Both the position numbers and the translations under genes were made by a program. 35,084 bases of DNA from positions 1 through 35,084 of the forward strand of contig CALDSS010000189.1 of NCBI GenBank assembly GCA_937924495.1, written 5' to 3'. How positions within the stretch are numbered: position 1 is the first letter of the stretch; each line of letters begins with the position of its first letter. Shown here in pieces: positions 20,501 through 28,653 of the stretch. This DNA comes from an uncultured Saprospiraceae bacterium (lineage in GTDB: Bacteria > Bacteroidota > Bacteroidia > Chitinophagales > Saprospiraceae). The notes below the pieces were generated by a model. It ran no database searches, was not told the DNA's origin, and saw only the letters and a program-made list of their open reading frames with translations.

Positions 20501-22022
20501 GTTCAAGATAAGGCGAAGGAATATCAAAACCAATAAGGTTTCCATTGGCATCCAAAATCGGTAGGCCCTCTCCTACCGATGTAAATACACGAATCATATT
20601 AATTCCTGAACATTGGTCGAAAACCAATGGTATATCTAATCTTCCTTCAGCTGCGCAAACTGGATTACTTCCATTTACATACTGATTGGAAACTAATTCA
20701 TTATCGAAATTTTGAAATATAATAGTGGGTGGTGTTTTGTCCTCCACTTTTATGATTTGAATATCTTGAATTATTTCATTTGTACAATCATTCAGCAAAG
20801 TCCAAGTTCTTAATATTTTGAAAGTATTGGTTTTATCAACTCCCGGACAAGCTTCTATTTTTTCATCGGAATAAGTCACGTTGTAGGGACAATCTGTTCC
20901 TTTTACATTGGGAATACCAGAACCCGTCAATTGCAAAATATCAGCATCTTCCAATCCTTCAATTTGTGTGTTTGCATTTGGCCCCGTTGGGTAATTCACT
21001 ATTTGAATCGTATCATGAATGTGCTGAGAACTATCAATAAAAGTCAAAAAAGCAGGTTCGTAATTAATGGATAAATTACAAACTGCGGTTTGATTATCAG
21101 TCTCGGCTGTTGGTGTATTTAGTGTGTTGAAAATCGGATCACCAATAATTGGAGTTGACAGATTTTCCAAAACATTAGGTAAAAGATCGGTGAGTGGATT
21201 ATCAAAAGTATCATCGAACGATGGATTCAGAGGCACATCCAAATCTTCACCATCTGTCCATGAAGAAAATGCATCTTTTCCAGGAAAATCGTCCTCTGCA
21301 TCAAGCATTGGATTGTTGAGACATTCATGCAAAGAGGTAGCAGAAATAATATTTGGAAAAAGGGCAAATTGTTCGCAAGTCCAAGTTACATCTTCAGGAA
21401 AGGTCGGAGTTGCTTGTCCAATTTCAATTATCTGATCACAAGTGCCTGAAATATTTCCATAAAAATCTATCGCTCGGTAGGTTCTTGTAATTATAGAAGT
21501 TCCGCAATTGTCCAGTTGCTTCTGTTCTTGGACAAATATTATAGTTGGATTGGAATCACATGCATCGGTCGCTAACGGCAAATTCACCTGATCGGGGTCA
21601 TTGAGACAGGTCAAGATATGAGTAGAACCACAATCAATTTGAGGGCCAATTTTATCTTGAACCGTAATCGAACTCCAACATTGATTCCCAGAAGAAATCT
21701 CAATCACCTTCACATCAATCACTTGACCAATATGATTTCCATTTGCAACGGGTGAAGAAGGCAAAGTCTGACCATTAATTTTTAAAACTACCTCAAAGTC
21801 ATCATAATTTGGATAGGTTCCTTCCAAAATCATATCTGGAAAAATAGGCGCCTCACAGGCAGTATTTAATGAAAGTGCAAGTCCATTATTACAGGCAAGA
21901 GAATTGCTCTCTGGCCAGCAAGTAGCTTCAGAGGAATTTCCAATGAAATTACTAAAACAAACTTGATAGAAGACTATATTGGTAAGCACCAAAATGGTCC
22001 ATTTAATTTTGAATACGTTCAT
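17577..22022 (-). CDS. Giant secreted HYR-like repeat protein with dockerin-like and cohesin-like segments and a T9SS type A sorting domain
   Basis: Repeated DNCG/DxxxPxxxC segments; dockerin-like AADANLSNSVSTLDVVALRKMVL; C-terminal NFPNPFSTETHIEIELPS...FLYQLIWGNQTHVGRMIKF. Start refined to MNVFKIKWTILVLTNIVFYQVCFS. Confidence 0.88.
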   Translation of the reverse strand: MNVFKIKWTILVLTNIVFYQVCFSNFIGNSSEATCWPESNSLACNNGLALSLNTACEAPIFPDMILEGTYPNYDDFEVVLKINGQTLPSSPVANGNHIGQVIDVKVIEISSGNQCWSSITVQDKIGPQIDCGSTHILTCLNDPDQVNLPLATDACDSNPTIIFVQEQKQLDNCGTSIITRTYRAIDFYGNISGTCDQIIEIGQATPTFPEDVTWTCEQFALFPNIISATSLHECLNNPMLDAEDDFPGKDAFSSWTDGEDLDVPLNPSFDDTFDNPLTDLLPNVLENLSTPIIGDPIFNTLNTPTAETDNQTAVCNLSINYEPAFLTFIDSSQHIHDTIQIVNYPTGPNANTQIEGLEDADILQLTGSGIPNVKGTDCPYNVTYSDEKIEACPGVDKTNTFKILRTWTLLNDCTNEIIQDIQIIKVEDKTPPTIIFQNFDNELVSNQYVNGSNPVCAAEGRLDIPLVFDQCSGINMIRVFTSVGEGLPILDANGNLIGFDIPSPYLERGYHDVTYSASDNCGNVRDTTIQIKVIDGIPPVAICREFTVVSLNNGVTTTLPADNFDVASRDNCGRVYFKIKRLEPCSGYESDEDYFNDRINFCCTDIGDTVDVVVRVYDVNPGAGMVELDTLLPHANECEVHVIIYDNVRPKCIAPADVWTSCDLIPDNLDYSDSTVLNQNFGFPIATDNCEASIRELAPTVVLDNCGVGRITRNFKSDDIHGNTSLGNCRQQIMVQSKIDYEISFPDDYSIDCTAPTPDTLAFAENGCDILAINKEDLEFFATNDGSCRTIFRTFRIVNWCEYDGVSQPTILARQDLNNDGLFDGFFLTSDGNLLYRDGNVSQISTGFYEYTQHIKVFDSHAPDLTAPSNLEFCGGELDEVNCSGMVRLMPEVMEFCTPDAISVRWKLDLFSDGTFDLTGNDSLIGRHPLGVHAVEFNVSDDCGNTSRINFTFEIIDCKAPTPVCHSGLSIDLSGNGIAALWASDFNASSYDYCNPIKFGLNRITDTNGDGFITEDDHVSSPPIFDSIQFTCASSGMLEFVQLWVGEVSSDNQNNWDYCTTWVEIQDNFNNCSGSKSKLSGVIEMENGRTVSKVQMALSGDLTQMMMTTNDGHYQFDNLTLGDDFTVTPMRDDVHNVGISTFDLILVQKHVLNVQLLNSPYKIIAADANLSNSVSTLDVVALRKMVLRVADKFPNGNTAWRFVSKNHIFNNPLNPWQTPFPEAINYNNLTNEVLDADFIAIKVGDVTLDVNPNNINLIEDRKFKGAFTLKAKNQIFKKGEIIEIPITTNEVGEIAGLQFGFYFEKEIFEFIKIEYGLLTKNNFGFNSVTDGFIQTSWINPELSGEAILFTLVLKPKSNGELENHFSISEEKLLAEAYGLEDEYLNVNLEFSNEKVLEFSATPNFPNPFSTETHIEIELPSAAEVQLKIFDTKGKYITQITNTYTKGKSTITIPADVLPANGLFLYQLIWGNQTHVGRMIKF

Positions 22023-22196
22023 GTAAATCGTTTTTGGGAACTTTCGCTCATGGCAAAAGCTTCCTAGGCCGAGCATAAGGCTCAACTCAATTGCTTGATC
22101 TCAATTAGAAATTCATTTAAGAACATCCAAAATCAAACATCTTTACAGAACGGTACGAAAGGGGAAAGAAGCAAAAAGATGAGGAAGAAATGACAA

Positions 22197-22224
22197 AGGC
22201 AGCGCCCGGGGAAGAGCACTGCCT
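22197..22224 (-). terminator. Terminator/attenuator-like hairpin in the minus-strand leader
   Basis: Minus-strand RNA AGGCAGUGCUC-UUCCCC-GGGCGCUGCCU, 11-bp stem with 2 G-U pairs, then UUGUCAUUUCUU. Confidence 0.55.
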
Positions 22225-22310
22225 CAACATTTTATCTTTTGATGTTACCAAATATGGTAAAAGCTTTTTGCATACGATTCTGGGATGTAAGTATATCGGT
22301 TTTATAATTA

Positions 22311-22344
22311 AGTAACGAAGACTTCCTAAAAAGTCTCCGCTACT
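22311..22344 (-). repeat. 14-bp hairpin with wobble pairs on the minus strand
   Basis: Minus RNA AGUAGCGGAGACUU-UUUAGG-AAGUCUUCGUUACU; all 14 positions pair with two G-U. Confidence 0.65.
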
Positions 22345-22455
22345 CTCTTTGTTCGATTCGGTTTACTTCAAATGATTTTGTTGTGGATTATAATTTGTTA
22401 GTATGTCCATAAAGGAAAATACATTTATTTGAAGTCCTTTATCCAAATCGTGCTA

Positions 22456-22463
22456 CAAAGGTA
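22456..22463 (-). promoter_or_regulatory. Candidate -7 element TACCTTTG
   Basis: Minus-strand ...GCTTCATGTACCTTTGTAGCACG; exact TAnnTTTG, no well-spaced -33 TTG. Confidence 0.5.
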
Positions 22464-22540
22464 CATGAAGCACAATCTTAAAGCCTACCCCAAATTGGGT
22501 ATTTAATCAATTAAAGGAAATTAAATTCTTTTGATTGAGC

Positions 22541-22592
22541 AAAAAAAAAGAGTATAAAAAACTGATTATCAGTTAATTACACTCTTTTTTTA
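22541..22592. terminator. Terminator downstream of the FKBP gene
   Basis: Imperfect stem AAAAAGAGTATAAAAAACTGAT/ATCAGTTAATTACACTCTTTTT with A and T tracts. Confidence 0.7.
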
Positions 22593-22616
22593 TCAAAAAT
22601 TATAATTGTTAAAATA

Positions 22617-23072
22617 TCATAAAACTTCTAATAATTCTACTTCAAATACCAAAACCTCATTATTTCCTATGACACTGCCAGGGGGTGGGTTATTGCCATA
22701 CGCCAAATCAGGAGGAATAATTAACAACCCTTTTCCACCTTCTTTAAACAATGGAATACCAATTGTCCACCCAGGAATGACTCCTTGCAAGTTGAAAGGA
22801 GTTACCTGAGCCGCAGGTGTTCCTTGGTTCGCATCAAAGGGAGTTCCATTCAATAATTCGCCTCGATAATGAACTTTTACATTATCCGTTTGAGATGGTC
22901 TTCGACCAGTACCCTCATTCTCAATAATGTAATAAAGACCTTCATCTGTAATCTGAACATCAAGGTCATTATCAGATACATATTGTTCAATTAATTCGAT
23001 CGGATCATCCTTTGAACAAGAGGATAGAATCGCAAAAGCAAACGCTAAAAAGAGTAATTTCTTCAAATTCAT
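22617..23072 (-). CDS. FKBP-type peptidyl-prolyl cis-trans isomerase (lipoprotein)
   Basis: VKVHYRGELLNGTPFDAN...VIPGWTIGIPLFKEGGKGLLIIPPDLAYG; lipobox ILSSCSK. Confidence 0.92.
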   Translation of the reverse strand: MNLKKLLFLAFAFAILSSCSKDDPIELIEQYVSDNDLDVQITDEGLYYIIENEGTGRRPSQTDNVKVHYRGELLNGTPFDANQGTPAAQVTPFNLQGVIPGWTIGIPLFKEGGKGLLIIPPDLAYGNNPPPGSVIGNNEVLVFEVELLEVL

Positions 23073-23203
23073 TATGTGTTTTTTATCTAAAAATAAATCA
23101 ATTTTTGTAAAGGTCGTCTGGGTCAAAATAGAACGTATTTGAATCCGTAAACGATGCCGAGCCAGTACATCGTGCGAATATTAATAATTTAAAATCGCCT
23201 ACG

Positions 23204-23824
23204 CTATAAATTTTCCTTAAACTCATCAAAAGTTTGCGTTTTATAATGCCCGCCTGCAACCCAACTCAATTCAGGTAAGATCCCATCTGGTTTTTTAAAC
23301 CCTGGAGAAATCGTAATTCTATCCAATTTCTCGTCTAAATATACAAAAGAAGGATATCCCAAACGGCCATCTAAAAGGGCAACTGCCAATCCATGTGCAC
23401 CTCTTCTTCCTGCTTTTGTAAACTCAAACTTAGTTCCTCTAAATTCAATAGGTTCTTTCTGTTCTGCATCAAATTTCACCGCATAAAAATCTTTAGAAAT
23501 AGCATTGATAACCTCTTTGTTTCTAAAGGTAGTGGCATCCATTCGTTTACACCAACCACACCAATCTGTGTACATATCTACAAAGATTTTTTTACCCTCT
23601 TTTTTATTTAAAGCCACGGCCTCTTCCCACGTAACCCAAGTAATTTCAGTTGCATTCATAGTTGCGTCTTCCGCGACTTTGGCAGTAACTTCTTCTTTTT
23701 GAGTTTCTTCTTGAGGTACAATGACTTTGTTATCGTAAACAATTCCTTCTGGTTTGCGATCACAGCTTGTAATCAGCAAAACAGTCAAACAAACCAATAC
23801 AAGAAAATTAATAGTATTTTTCAT
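23204..23824 (-). CDS. Thioredoxin-family lipoprotein (WCGWC)
   Basis: VTWEEAVALNKKEGKKIFVDMYTDWCGWCKRMDATTF; lipobox LLITSC. Confidence 0.9.
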   Translation of the reverse strand: MKNTINFLVLVCLTVLLITSCDRKPEGIVYDNKVIVPQEETQKEEVTAKVAEDATMNATEITWVTWEEAVALNKKEGKKIFVDMYTDWCGWCKRMDATTFRNKEVINAISKDFYAVKFDAEQKEPIEFRGTKFEFTKAGRRGAHGLAVALLDGRLGYPSFVYLDEKLDRITISPGFKKPDGILPELSWVAGGHYKTQTFDEFKENL

Positions 23825-23953
23825 CTTATAAATATTTTTCTAAATATGAGAAATAGAAAAACTATGCCGAAATAGTTTTTGCATCTTCGCGGCTTAAATT
23901 TAAAACAATCCTTTAAATCCGTTGTCTTCCATCTTGAATACAAATTCTTTTCT

Positions 23954-24523
23954 ATGAAAAAAGTTGTAGTAGCCGTAGGTGGCTCAAGTGGATCGATTTA
24001 CGCAAAGGTACTTTTTGACAGATTGTCTCAATTGAAAAGTCAATGGGAACGAATTGGAGTGGTTATGAGTGACAATGCCAAATTTAACTGGGAGTTGGAG
24101 CTAAAAAACAAAGAATACGAAAAATATAATTTCGAATTTTTCGATAAAAATGACTTTATGGCTCCTTTTGCTTCTGGTTCGGCAAAGTTTGAAACAATGA
24201 TTGTCTGTCCTTGCTCCATGGGATTGATGGGAAGAATTGCCACAGGCATATCAAATGATTTAGTGACGCGAGCAGCAGATGTGATTCTAAAAGAACGTCG
24301 AAGGCTGATTTTAGTCATCCGAGACACCCCATATTCGTTGATACACATTAACAATATGAAAACAATTACGGAGGCTGGAGGGATAATTTGTCCTGCAACT
24401 CCTTCGTTCTACAGTGGGCCAAATAACTTCGAGGAGTTAGCGGCCACAGTTGTAGATCGAGTGCTTGACTTGGCTGGTTTTGACCTGAATAGTTATAGAT
24501 GGGGAGAAAAACCAACCGAATAG
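23954..24523 (+). CDS. ubiX: UbiX family flavin prenyltransferase
   Basis: MKKVVVAVGGSSGSIYAKVLFDRL, CPCSMGLMGRIATGISNDLVTRAADVILKERRRLILVIRDTPYS. Confidence 0.92.
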   Translation: MKKVVVAVGGSSGSIYAKVLFDRLSQLKSQWERIGVVMSDNAKFNWELELKNKEYEKYNFEFFDKNDFMAPFASGSAKFETMIVCPCSMGLMGRIATGISNDLVTRAADVILKERRRLILVIRDTPYSLIHINNMKTITEAGGIICPATPSFYSGPNNFEELAATVVDRVLDLAGFDLNSYRWGEKPTE

Positions 24524-24592
24524 CATTCAAAATTCAATAAAAAAATATTTTAAATTATGTGAGTTTTAGAACTCACGGTAAACTATTTCTAA

Positions 24593-25255
24593 ATGAAAAA
24601 ATTATTCATACTATTAATTTCAATTACATTTTTAAACCTTAACATGACGGGACAAGATTTACAAAACGAAAAAGATAAGGTCAGTTACGCTTTTGGTCTT
24701 ATCATCGCCAACAACCTAAAAAGCCAAGGAGTAAAGGAAATCAATCCTGATGCAATGGCTAAAGGAATTCAGGCAGCATTAGCAGGAGATAATTCAGTAA
24801 TGGATGCAGGAGCAGCTAATCAAGTAGTGCAAGCCTATATGATGAAAGCGCAAGAATCTGCAGGTGCAGAAGCAAAAACTGAAGGAATTGCTTTTTTAGA
24901 AAAAAATAAAACTAAGGAGGGCATCCAAGTAACGGCAAGTGGACTTCAATACGAGGTTATTACAGCAGGTAAAGGAGCAATGCCAAAAGCAACGGATAAA
25001 GTAACAGTCCACTACGAAGGAACCTTAATTAGTGGAGAAGTTTTCGATAGTTCATACAAAAGAGGTGAGCCAACTTCTTTTCCGTTGAATGGCGTTATCA
25101 AAGGTTGGACAGAAGGTCTTCAATTGATGAAAACCGGTGCCAAATATAGATTCTACATTCCACAAGAATTGGCTTATGGCCCAAGAGGTGCTGGTGGTCA
25201 AATCAAACCTTATTCAACTTTGATTTTTGATGTTGAATTAATCAGTATCGACTAA
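24593..25255 (+). CDS. FKBP-type peptidyl-prolyl cis-trans isomerase (FklB/Mip-like)
   Basis: N-terminal dimerisation-like domain plus VTVHYEGTLISGEVFDSSYKRGEPTSFPLNGVIKGWTEGLQLM...IPQELAYGPRGAGGQIKPYSTLIFDVELI. Confidence 0.94.
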   Translation: MKKLFILLISITFLNLNMTGQDLQNEKDKVSYAFGLIIANNLKSQGVKEINPDAMAKGIQAALAGDNSVMDAGAANQVVQAYMMKAQESAGAEAKTEGIAFLEKNKTKEGIQVTASGLQYEVITAGKGAMPKATDKVTVHYEGTLISGEVFDSSYKRGEPTSFPLNGVIKGWTEGLQLMKTGAKYRFYIPQELAYGPRGAGGQIKPYSTLIFDVELISID

Positions 25256-25282
25256 TGAATTCAATTTCAAAGTAAATAATAC

Positions 25283-25316
25283 AAAAAGCTGCTCAATTCA
25301 TTTTGAGTAGCTTTTT
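25283..25316. terminator. Rho-independent terminator
   Basis: AAAAAGCTGCTCAA-ttcatt-TTGAGTAGCTTTTT. Confidence 0.88.
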
Positions 25317-25456
25317 TTATTCTCGGATGCACTCTTATCTTTCCGCTCTGTAAGCAGTTGGACAAATTGAATTGTAGAAAAATATGTGGATGATTTTTGT
25401 TCCAATTGCCTAATCGTTTCTCTGAGATATTCTTCAATGAAAAATAAACATACTCA

Positions 25457-26647
25457 ATGTACAAGAACGTAAAAAAACAACTTAAGGCTGAACTTAAGGA
25501 AATCAAAGATTCTGGTTTATATAAATCAGAAAGAGTCATTAAAACTCCTCAAGGAGCTGCCATCAAAACAGAGAATGGAAAGGAAGTACTTAACTTTTGT
25601 GCCAATAACTATTTAGGACTTTCGTCTAGTTCTAAAGTGACTCGTGCAGCAAAAAAGGCGATTACGGAACGTGGTTATGGGATGTCCTCCGTCCGATTTA
25701 TTTGCGGCACACAAGACATTCATAAAGAGTTAGAGCAGAAAACAGCCGATTTTCTCGGTATGGAAGATTGCATTCTTTATGCTGCTGCTTTCGATGCCAA
25801 TGGTGGACTTTTTGAACCAATTTTGAATGCGGAAGATGCTATTATTTCTGACCAGTTAAATCATGCTTCTATCATTGATGGTATCCGTTTGTGCAAAGCG
25901 AAAAGATATAGATACGCCAATAATGATATGAATGCCCTTGAGGAAGTTTTAAAACAATCTCAAGATGCACGAAGACGATTAATCTTTACTGACGGCGTAT
26001 TTTCTATGGATGGAAATATTGCTCAGTTGGATAAAATCTGTGATTTGGCGGATAAGTACGATGCCATGGTTGGAATAGATGAATGTCATTCTACTGGTTT
26101 TATGGGCAAAACAGGAAGAGGAACCCACGAATACAGAGATGTCATGGGAAGAATCGACATCATCACAGGCACGTACGGAAAAGCGCTTGGTGGAGCTTCA
26201 GGAGGTTTTACTGCTGCTCGAAAGGAAATAGTAGATATGCTTCGACAACGCTCACGTCCTTACTTGTTTTCAAATACCGTTGCTCCTTCGATTGTGGGTG
26301 CGTCTATTGCCGTTTTGGACATGTTGAGTAGTACCACAAAATTGAGGGATAAATTAGAAAGAAATACAAAGTACTTTAGGAAAGAAATGACAAATGCAGG
26401 TTTCGATATTTTACCGGGGGAGCACCCCATTGTTCCAATCATGCTTTATGATGCTGTTTTGTCGCAAAAATTTGCGGACGCACTGCTCAAAGAAGGGATT
26501 TATGTAATTGGATTCTTCTACCCCGTGGTGCCAAAAGATCAGGCACGAATTAGGGTACAACTATCTGCTGCTCACAGTCGCGAACATTTGAAAAATGCGG
26601 TTGCAGCATTTACTAAAGTTGGAAAAAAATTAGGTGTGATTAGTTAA
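25457..26647 (+). CDS. kbl: Glycine C-acetyltransferase (2-amino-3-ketobutyrate CoA ligase)
   Basis: [80 protein letters not shown]. Confidence 0.95.
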   Translation: MYKNVKKQLKAELKEIKDSGLYKSERVIKTPQGAAIKTENGKEVLNFCANNYLGLSSSSKVTRAAKKAITERGYGMSSVRFICGTQDIHKELEQKTADFLGMEDCILYAAAFDANGGLFEPILNAEDAIISDQLNHASIIDGIRLCKAKRYRYANNDMNALEEVLKQSQDARRRLIFTDGVFSMDGNIAQLDKICDLADKYDAMVGIDECHSTGFMGKTGRGTHEYRDVMGRIDIITGTYGKALGGASGGFTAARKEIVDMLRQRSRPYLFSNTVAPSIVGASIAVLDMLSSTTKLRDKLERNTKYFRKEMTNAGFDILPGEHPIVPIMLYDAVLSQKFADALLKEGIYVIGFFYPVVPKDQARIRVQLSAAHSREHLKNAVAAFTKVGKKLGVIS

Positions 26648-26706
26648 TCTTCATGGTTCTTGGACAAAAGTCGTGGAGCACAAAATCTAAAAAATTTTCA
26701 TCAAAG

Positions 26707-26782
26707 ATTTTCGAGATCGAGAAATCGAGATTTCGAGACGTGTTTTGTTCCCGAAATCTCGATCTCCCGATTTCTCGAATTC
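26707..26782. repeat. TCGAGA-rich imperfect palindromic repeat, copy B
   Basis: Perfect 12-bp stem ATCGAGATTTCG (26724-26735)/CGAAATCTCGAT (26752-26763) plus outer GAGAAATCGAGA and CCCGATTTCTCGAATTC. Confidence 0.7.
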
Positions 26783-26809
26783 ATTTTTAATAAGTTCTAC
26801 GGTATTTGT

Positions 26810-27094
26810 CTAAGAACCATCTTCATTAACCAAATCAACTAAGTCTTTTCCTGCTTTAAATTTTACTCTTGAACGTTCTCCTACTTTGACCTTTTCTAAT
26901 GTTTTAGGGTTGATAGCGGTGCGTGGAGGTCGAGTAGTTACACTGAAAGTTCCGAATCCCATTAGGGTAATTTTCTTTTTATCCTTCAGAGCATGGCTCA
27001 TGCAATTTAGAGAAGCGTTTAAAATTTCAGTGATTTCAGATTTCGAGTAATTCGTGTCTTCGCAAATTTGTGTAATCAGATCGGCTTTATTCAT
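26810..27094 (-). CDS. HU family DNA-binding protein
   Basis: MNKADLITQICEDTNYSKSEITEILNASLN...ITLMGFGTFSVTTRPPRTAINPKTLEKVKV. Confidence 0.95.
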   Translation of the reverse strand: MNKADLITQICEDTNYSKSEITEILNASLNCMSHALKDKKKITLMGFGTFSVTTRPPRTAINPKTLEKVKVGERSRVKFKAGKDLVDLVNEDGS

Positions 27095-27234
27095 TTCCTT
27101 GTTTGTTTAAGCATAAGGTATTTGGAACTAAGGTCAAAAATACGAACAAATAAAATTCTTTTTGATTTATTTAAAAAATTCGCAACACAAAATATTGTAA
27201 CTTGCGTTTTCGAATTAAATATAACTTACGTTTA

Positions 27235-27450
27235 ATGAAGTCATTAAAGAAAGCACTTTATTTATCATTTTTTTTATTGGTTACGGCGGGGTTCTTGACC
27301 ACTCAGCAATCTTGTAAGACAAAAGAAGGATGTCCTACAAATGAGTACACGTCAAAGACAGACAAAAAGGGCAACTTTAAAAGTGGACGTTCGAGCTCCA
27401 ATTTATTCCCAAAAAAAATGCGAAAAAGTGTAAAAAAGAAGAAAGGTTAA
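27235..27450 (+). CDS. Small basic secreted/lipoprotein-like hypothetical protein (71 aa)
   Basis: Signal-like MKSLKKALYLSFFLLVTAGFLTTQQSC followed by a highly basic tail ending KKMRKSVKKKKG; start refined. Confidence 0.65.
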   Translation: MKSLKKALYLSFFLLVTAGFLTTQQSCKTKEGCPTNEYTSKTDKKGNFKSGRSSSNLFPKKMRKSVKKKKG

Positions 27451-27486
27451 TCTCCTTTCAAGCCATTCAAAAATAAATCCTCCTTT

Positions 27487-28653
27487 ATGCAAATTGGTGT
27501 TTTAGGTTCTGGTGCTATGGGCGCTGGCATTGCTCAGGTTGCAGCTACTGCTGGCCATGATGTTATTTTATTTGATAAAAATCCAGCCGCGATTGAAAGA
27601 GCAAAAGAAAAATTGCTTAAAATTCTAAATCGATTGGTAGAAAAAGGGAGACTAACTGACCCTGAGGCAAAAGCGATTTTTGGAAGAATTTACTTTGTTG
27701 ATAATATTTATGCCTACAAGGATTGCGGATTAATAATTGAAGCAATCATCGAAAAATTAGAAATCAAAAAAGATGTTTTTGAACAGATCTCCGATGTGGT
27801 TTCAAAAGATTGCATTTTAGCATCCAATACCTCCTCTCTTTCTATAACTTCAATTGCTGGAGCAGTAGATCATCCTGAAAGATTCATTGGAATTCACTTC
27901 TTCAACCCTGCCCCTTTGATGAAATTGGTGGAAATTATTCCTGCCATGCAGACCTCAAAGGATACAACAAAAAGAGCAAAAGACCTTATTGATTCTTGGG
28001 GCAAATTAACAGTTCTGGTAAAAGATACTCCTGGATTTATAGTCAATCGCTTGGCTCGACCATTTTATGGCGAAGCCATTCGTATTTATGAGGAAGGCTT
28101 TGCTGATTTTGCTACTATTGATTGGGCAATGACCGAAATTGGAGGCTTCCGAATGGGGCCATTTACGCTCATGGATTTTATTGGAAATGATGTGAATTAT
28201 GCGGTCACAGAATCAGTATGGACATCCTTTTATCATGACCCTCGATACAAACCTTCGTTTACACAAAAACGACTTTCAGAAGCGGGTTGGTTAGGTAGAA
28301 AAACAGGAAAAGGATATTTTGATTATTCTGAAAATGCCGAAAAACAAAATCCTACAAAAGATAAAGTTTTGGGAGCGCAAATTCTATGGCGCATTTTGGT
28401 TATGCTAATCAATGAAGCAGCTGACGCGCTTTATTTAAAAATTGCCACAAAAGAAGACCTTGATTTAGCCATGGAAAAAGGGGTAAACTATCCGAAAGGA
28501 TTATTGAGATGGGCAGATGAAAAAGGAATCGTGCATTGTGTAGAAACCTTGGATAGGTTATTTGATGAATATCGTGAAGAACGATATCGATGCAGCCCTT
28601 TGCTTAGAAACATGGCAAGAGAAGGAAAGAAATTTTATTCTAATCCAGCTTGA
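27487..28653 (+). CDS. 3-hydroxyacyl-CoA (3-hydroxybutyryl-CoA) dehydrogenase
   Basis: GVLGSGAMGAGIAQVAATAGHDVILFDK, ASNTSSLSITSIA, HPERFIGIHFFNPAPLMKLVEII, GFIVNRLARPFYGEA. Confidence 0.95.
   Translation: MQIGVLGSGAMGAGIAQVAATAGHDVILFDKNPAAIERAKEKLLKILNRLVEKGRLTDPEAKAIFGRIYFVDNIYAYKDCGLIIEAIIEKLEIKKDVFEQISDVVSKDCILASNTSSLSITSIAGAVDHPERFIGIHFFNPAPLMKLVEIIPAMQTSKDTTKRAKDLIDSWGKLTVLVKDTPGFIVNRLARPFYGEAIRIYEEGFADFATIDWAMTEIGGFRMGPFTLMDFIGNDVNYAVTESVWTSFYHDPRYKPSFTQKRLSEAGWLGRKTGKGYFDYSENAEKQNPTKDKVLGAQILWRILVMLINEAADALYLKIATKEDLDLAMEKGVNYPKGLLRWADEKGIVHCVETLDRLFDEYREERYRCSPLLRNMAREGKKFYSNPA

Larger units (their letters stand above)
22185..22448 (-). ncRNA. Candidate structured leader RNA or small RNA upstream of the giant T9SS gene
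   Basis: TACCTTTG -7 box at 22456-22463; hairpins at 22311-22344, 22245-22260 and 22197-22224; no ORF over this span. Confidence 0.4.

Noticed and set aside
17577-22022. Regularly spaced repeats that could suggest a CRISPR array
   Set aside because: Periodicity is at protein level (DNCG/HYR-like segments) with divergent DNA; no identical 25-40 bp direct repeats with spacers.
22185-22463. Assignment of the leader as tmRNA, RNase P RNA, SRP RNA or a c-di-GMP riboswitch
   Set aside because: None of the sequence hallmarks I know for these classes was recognisable; left as an unclassified structured RNA candidate.
22606-22809. 67-aa plus-strand ORF
   Set aside because: Antisense to the FKBP lipoprotein gene; no plausible motif.
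24040-24354. 104-aa minus-strand ORF
   Set aside because: Antisense to ubiX, which is strongly supported.
25457-26647. kbl as part of a kbl-tdh threonine degradation operon
   Set aside because: No tdh in the neighbouring sequence; the gene appears monocistronic here.
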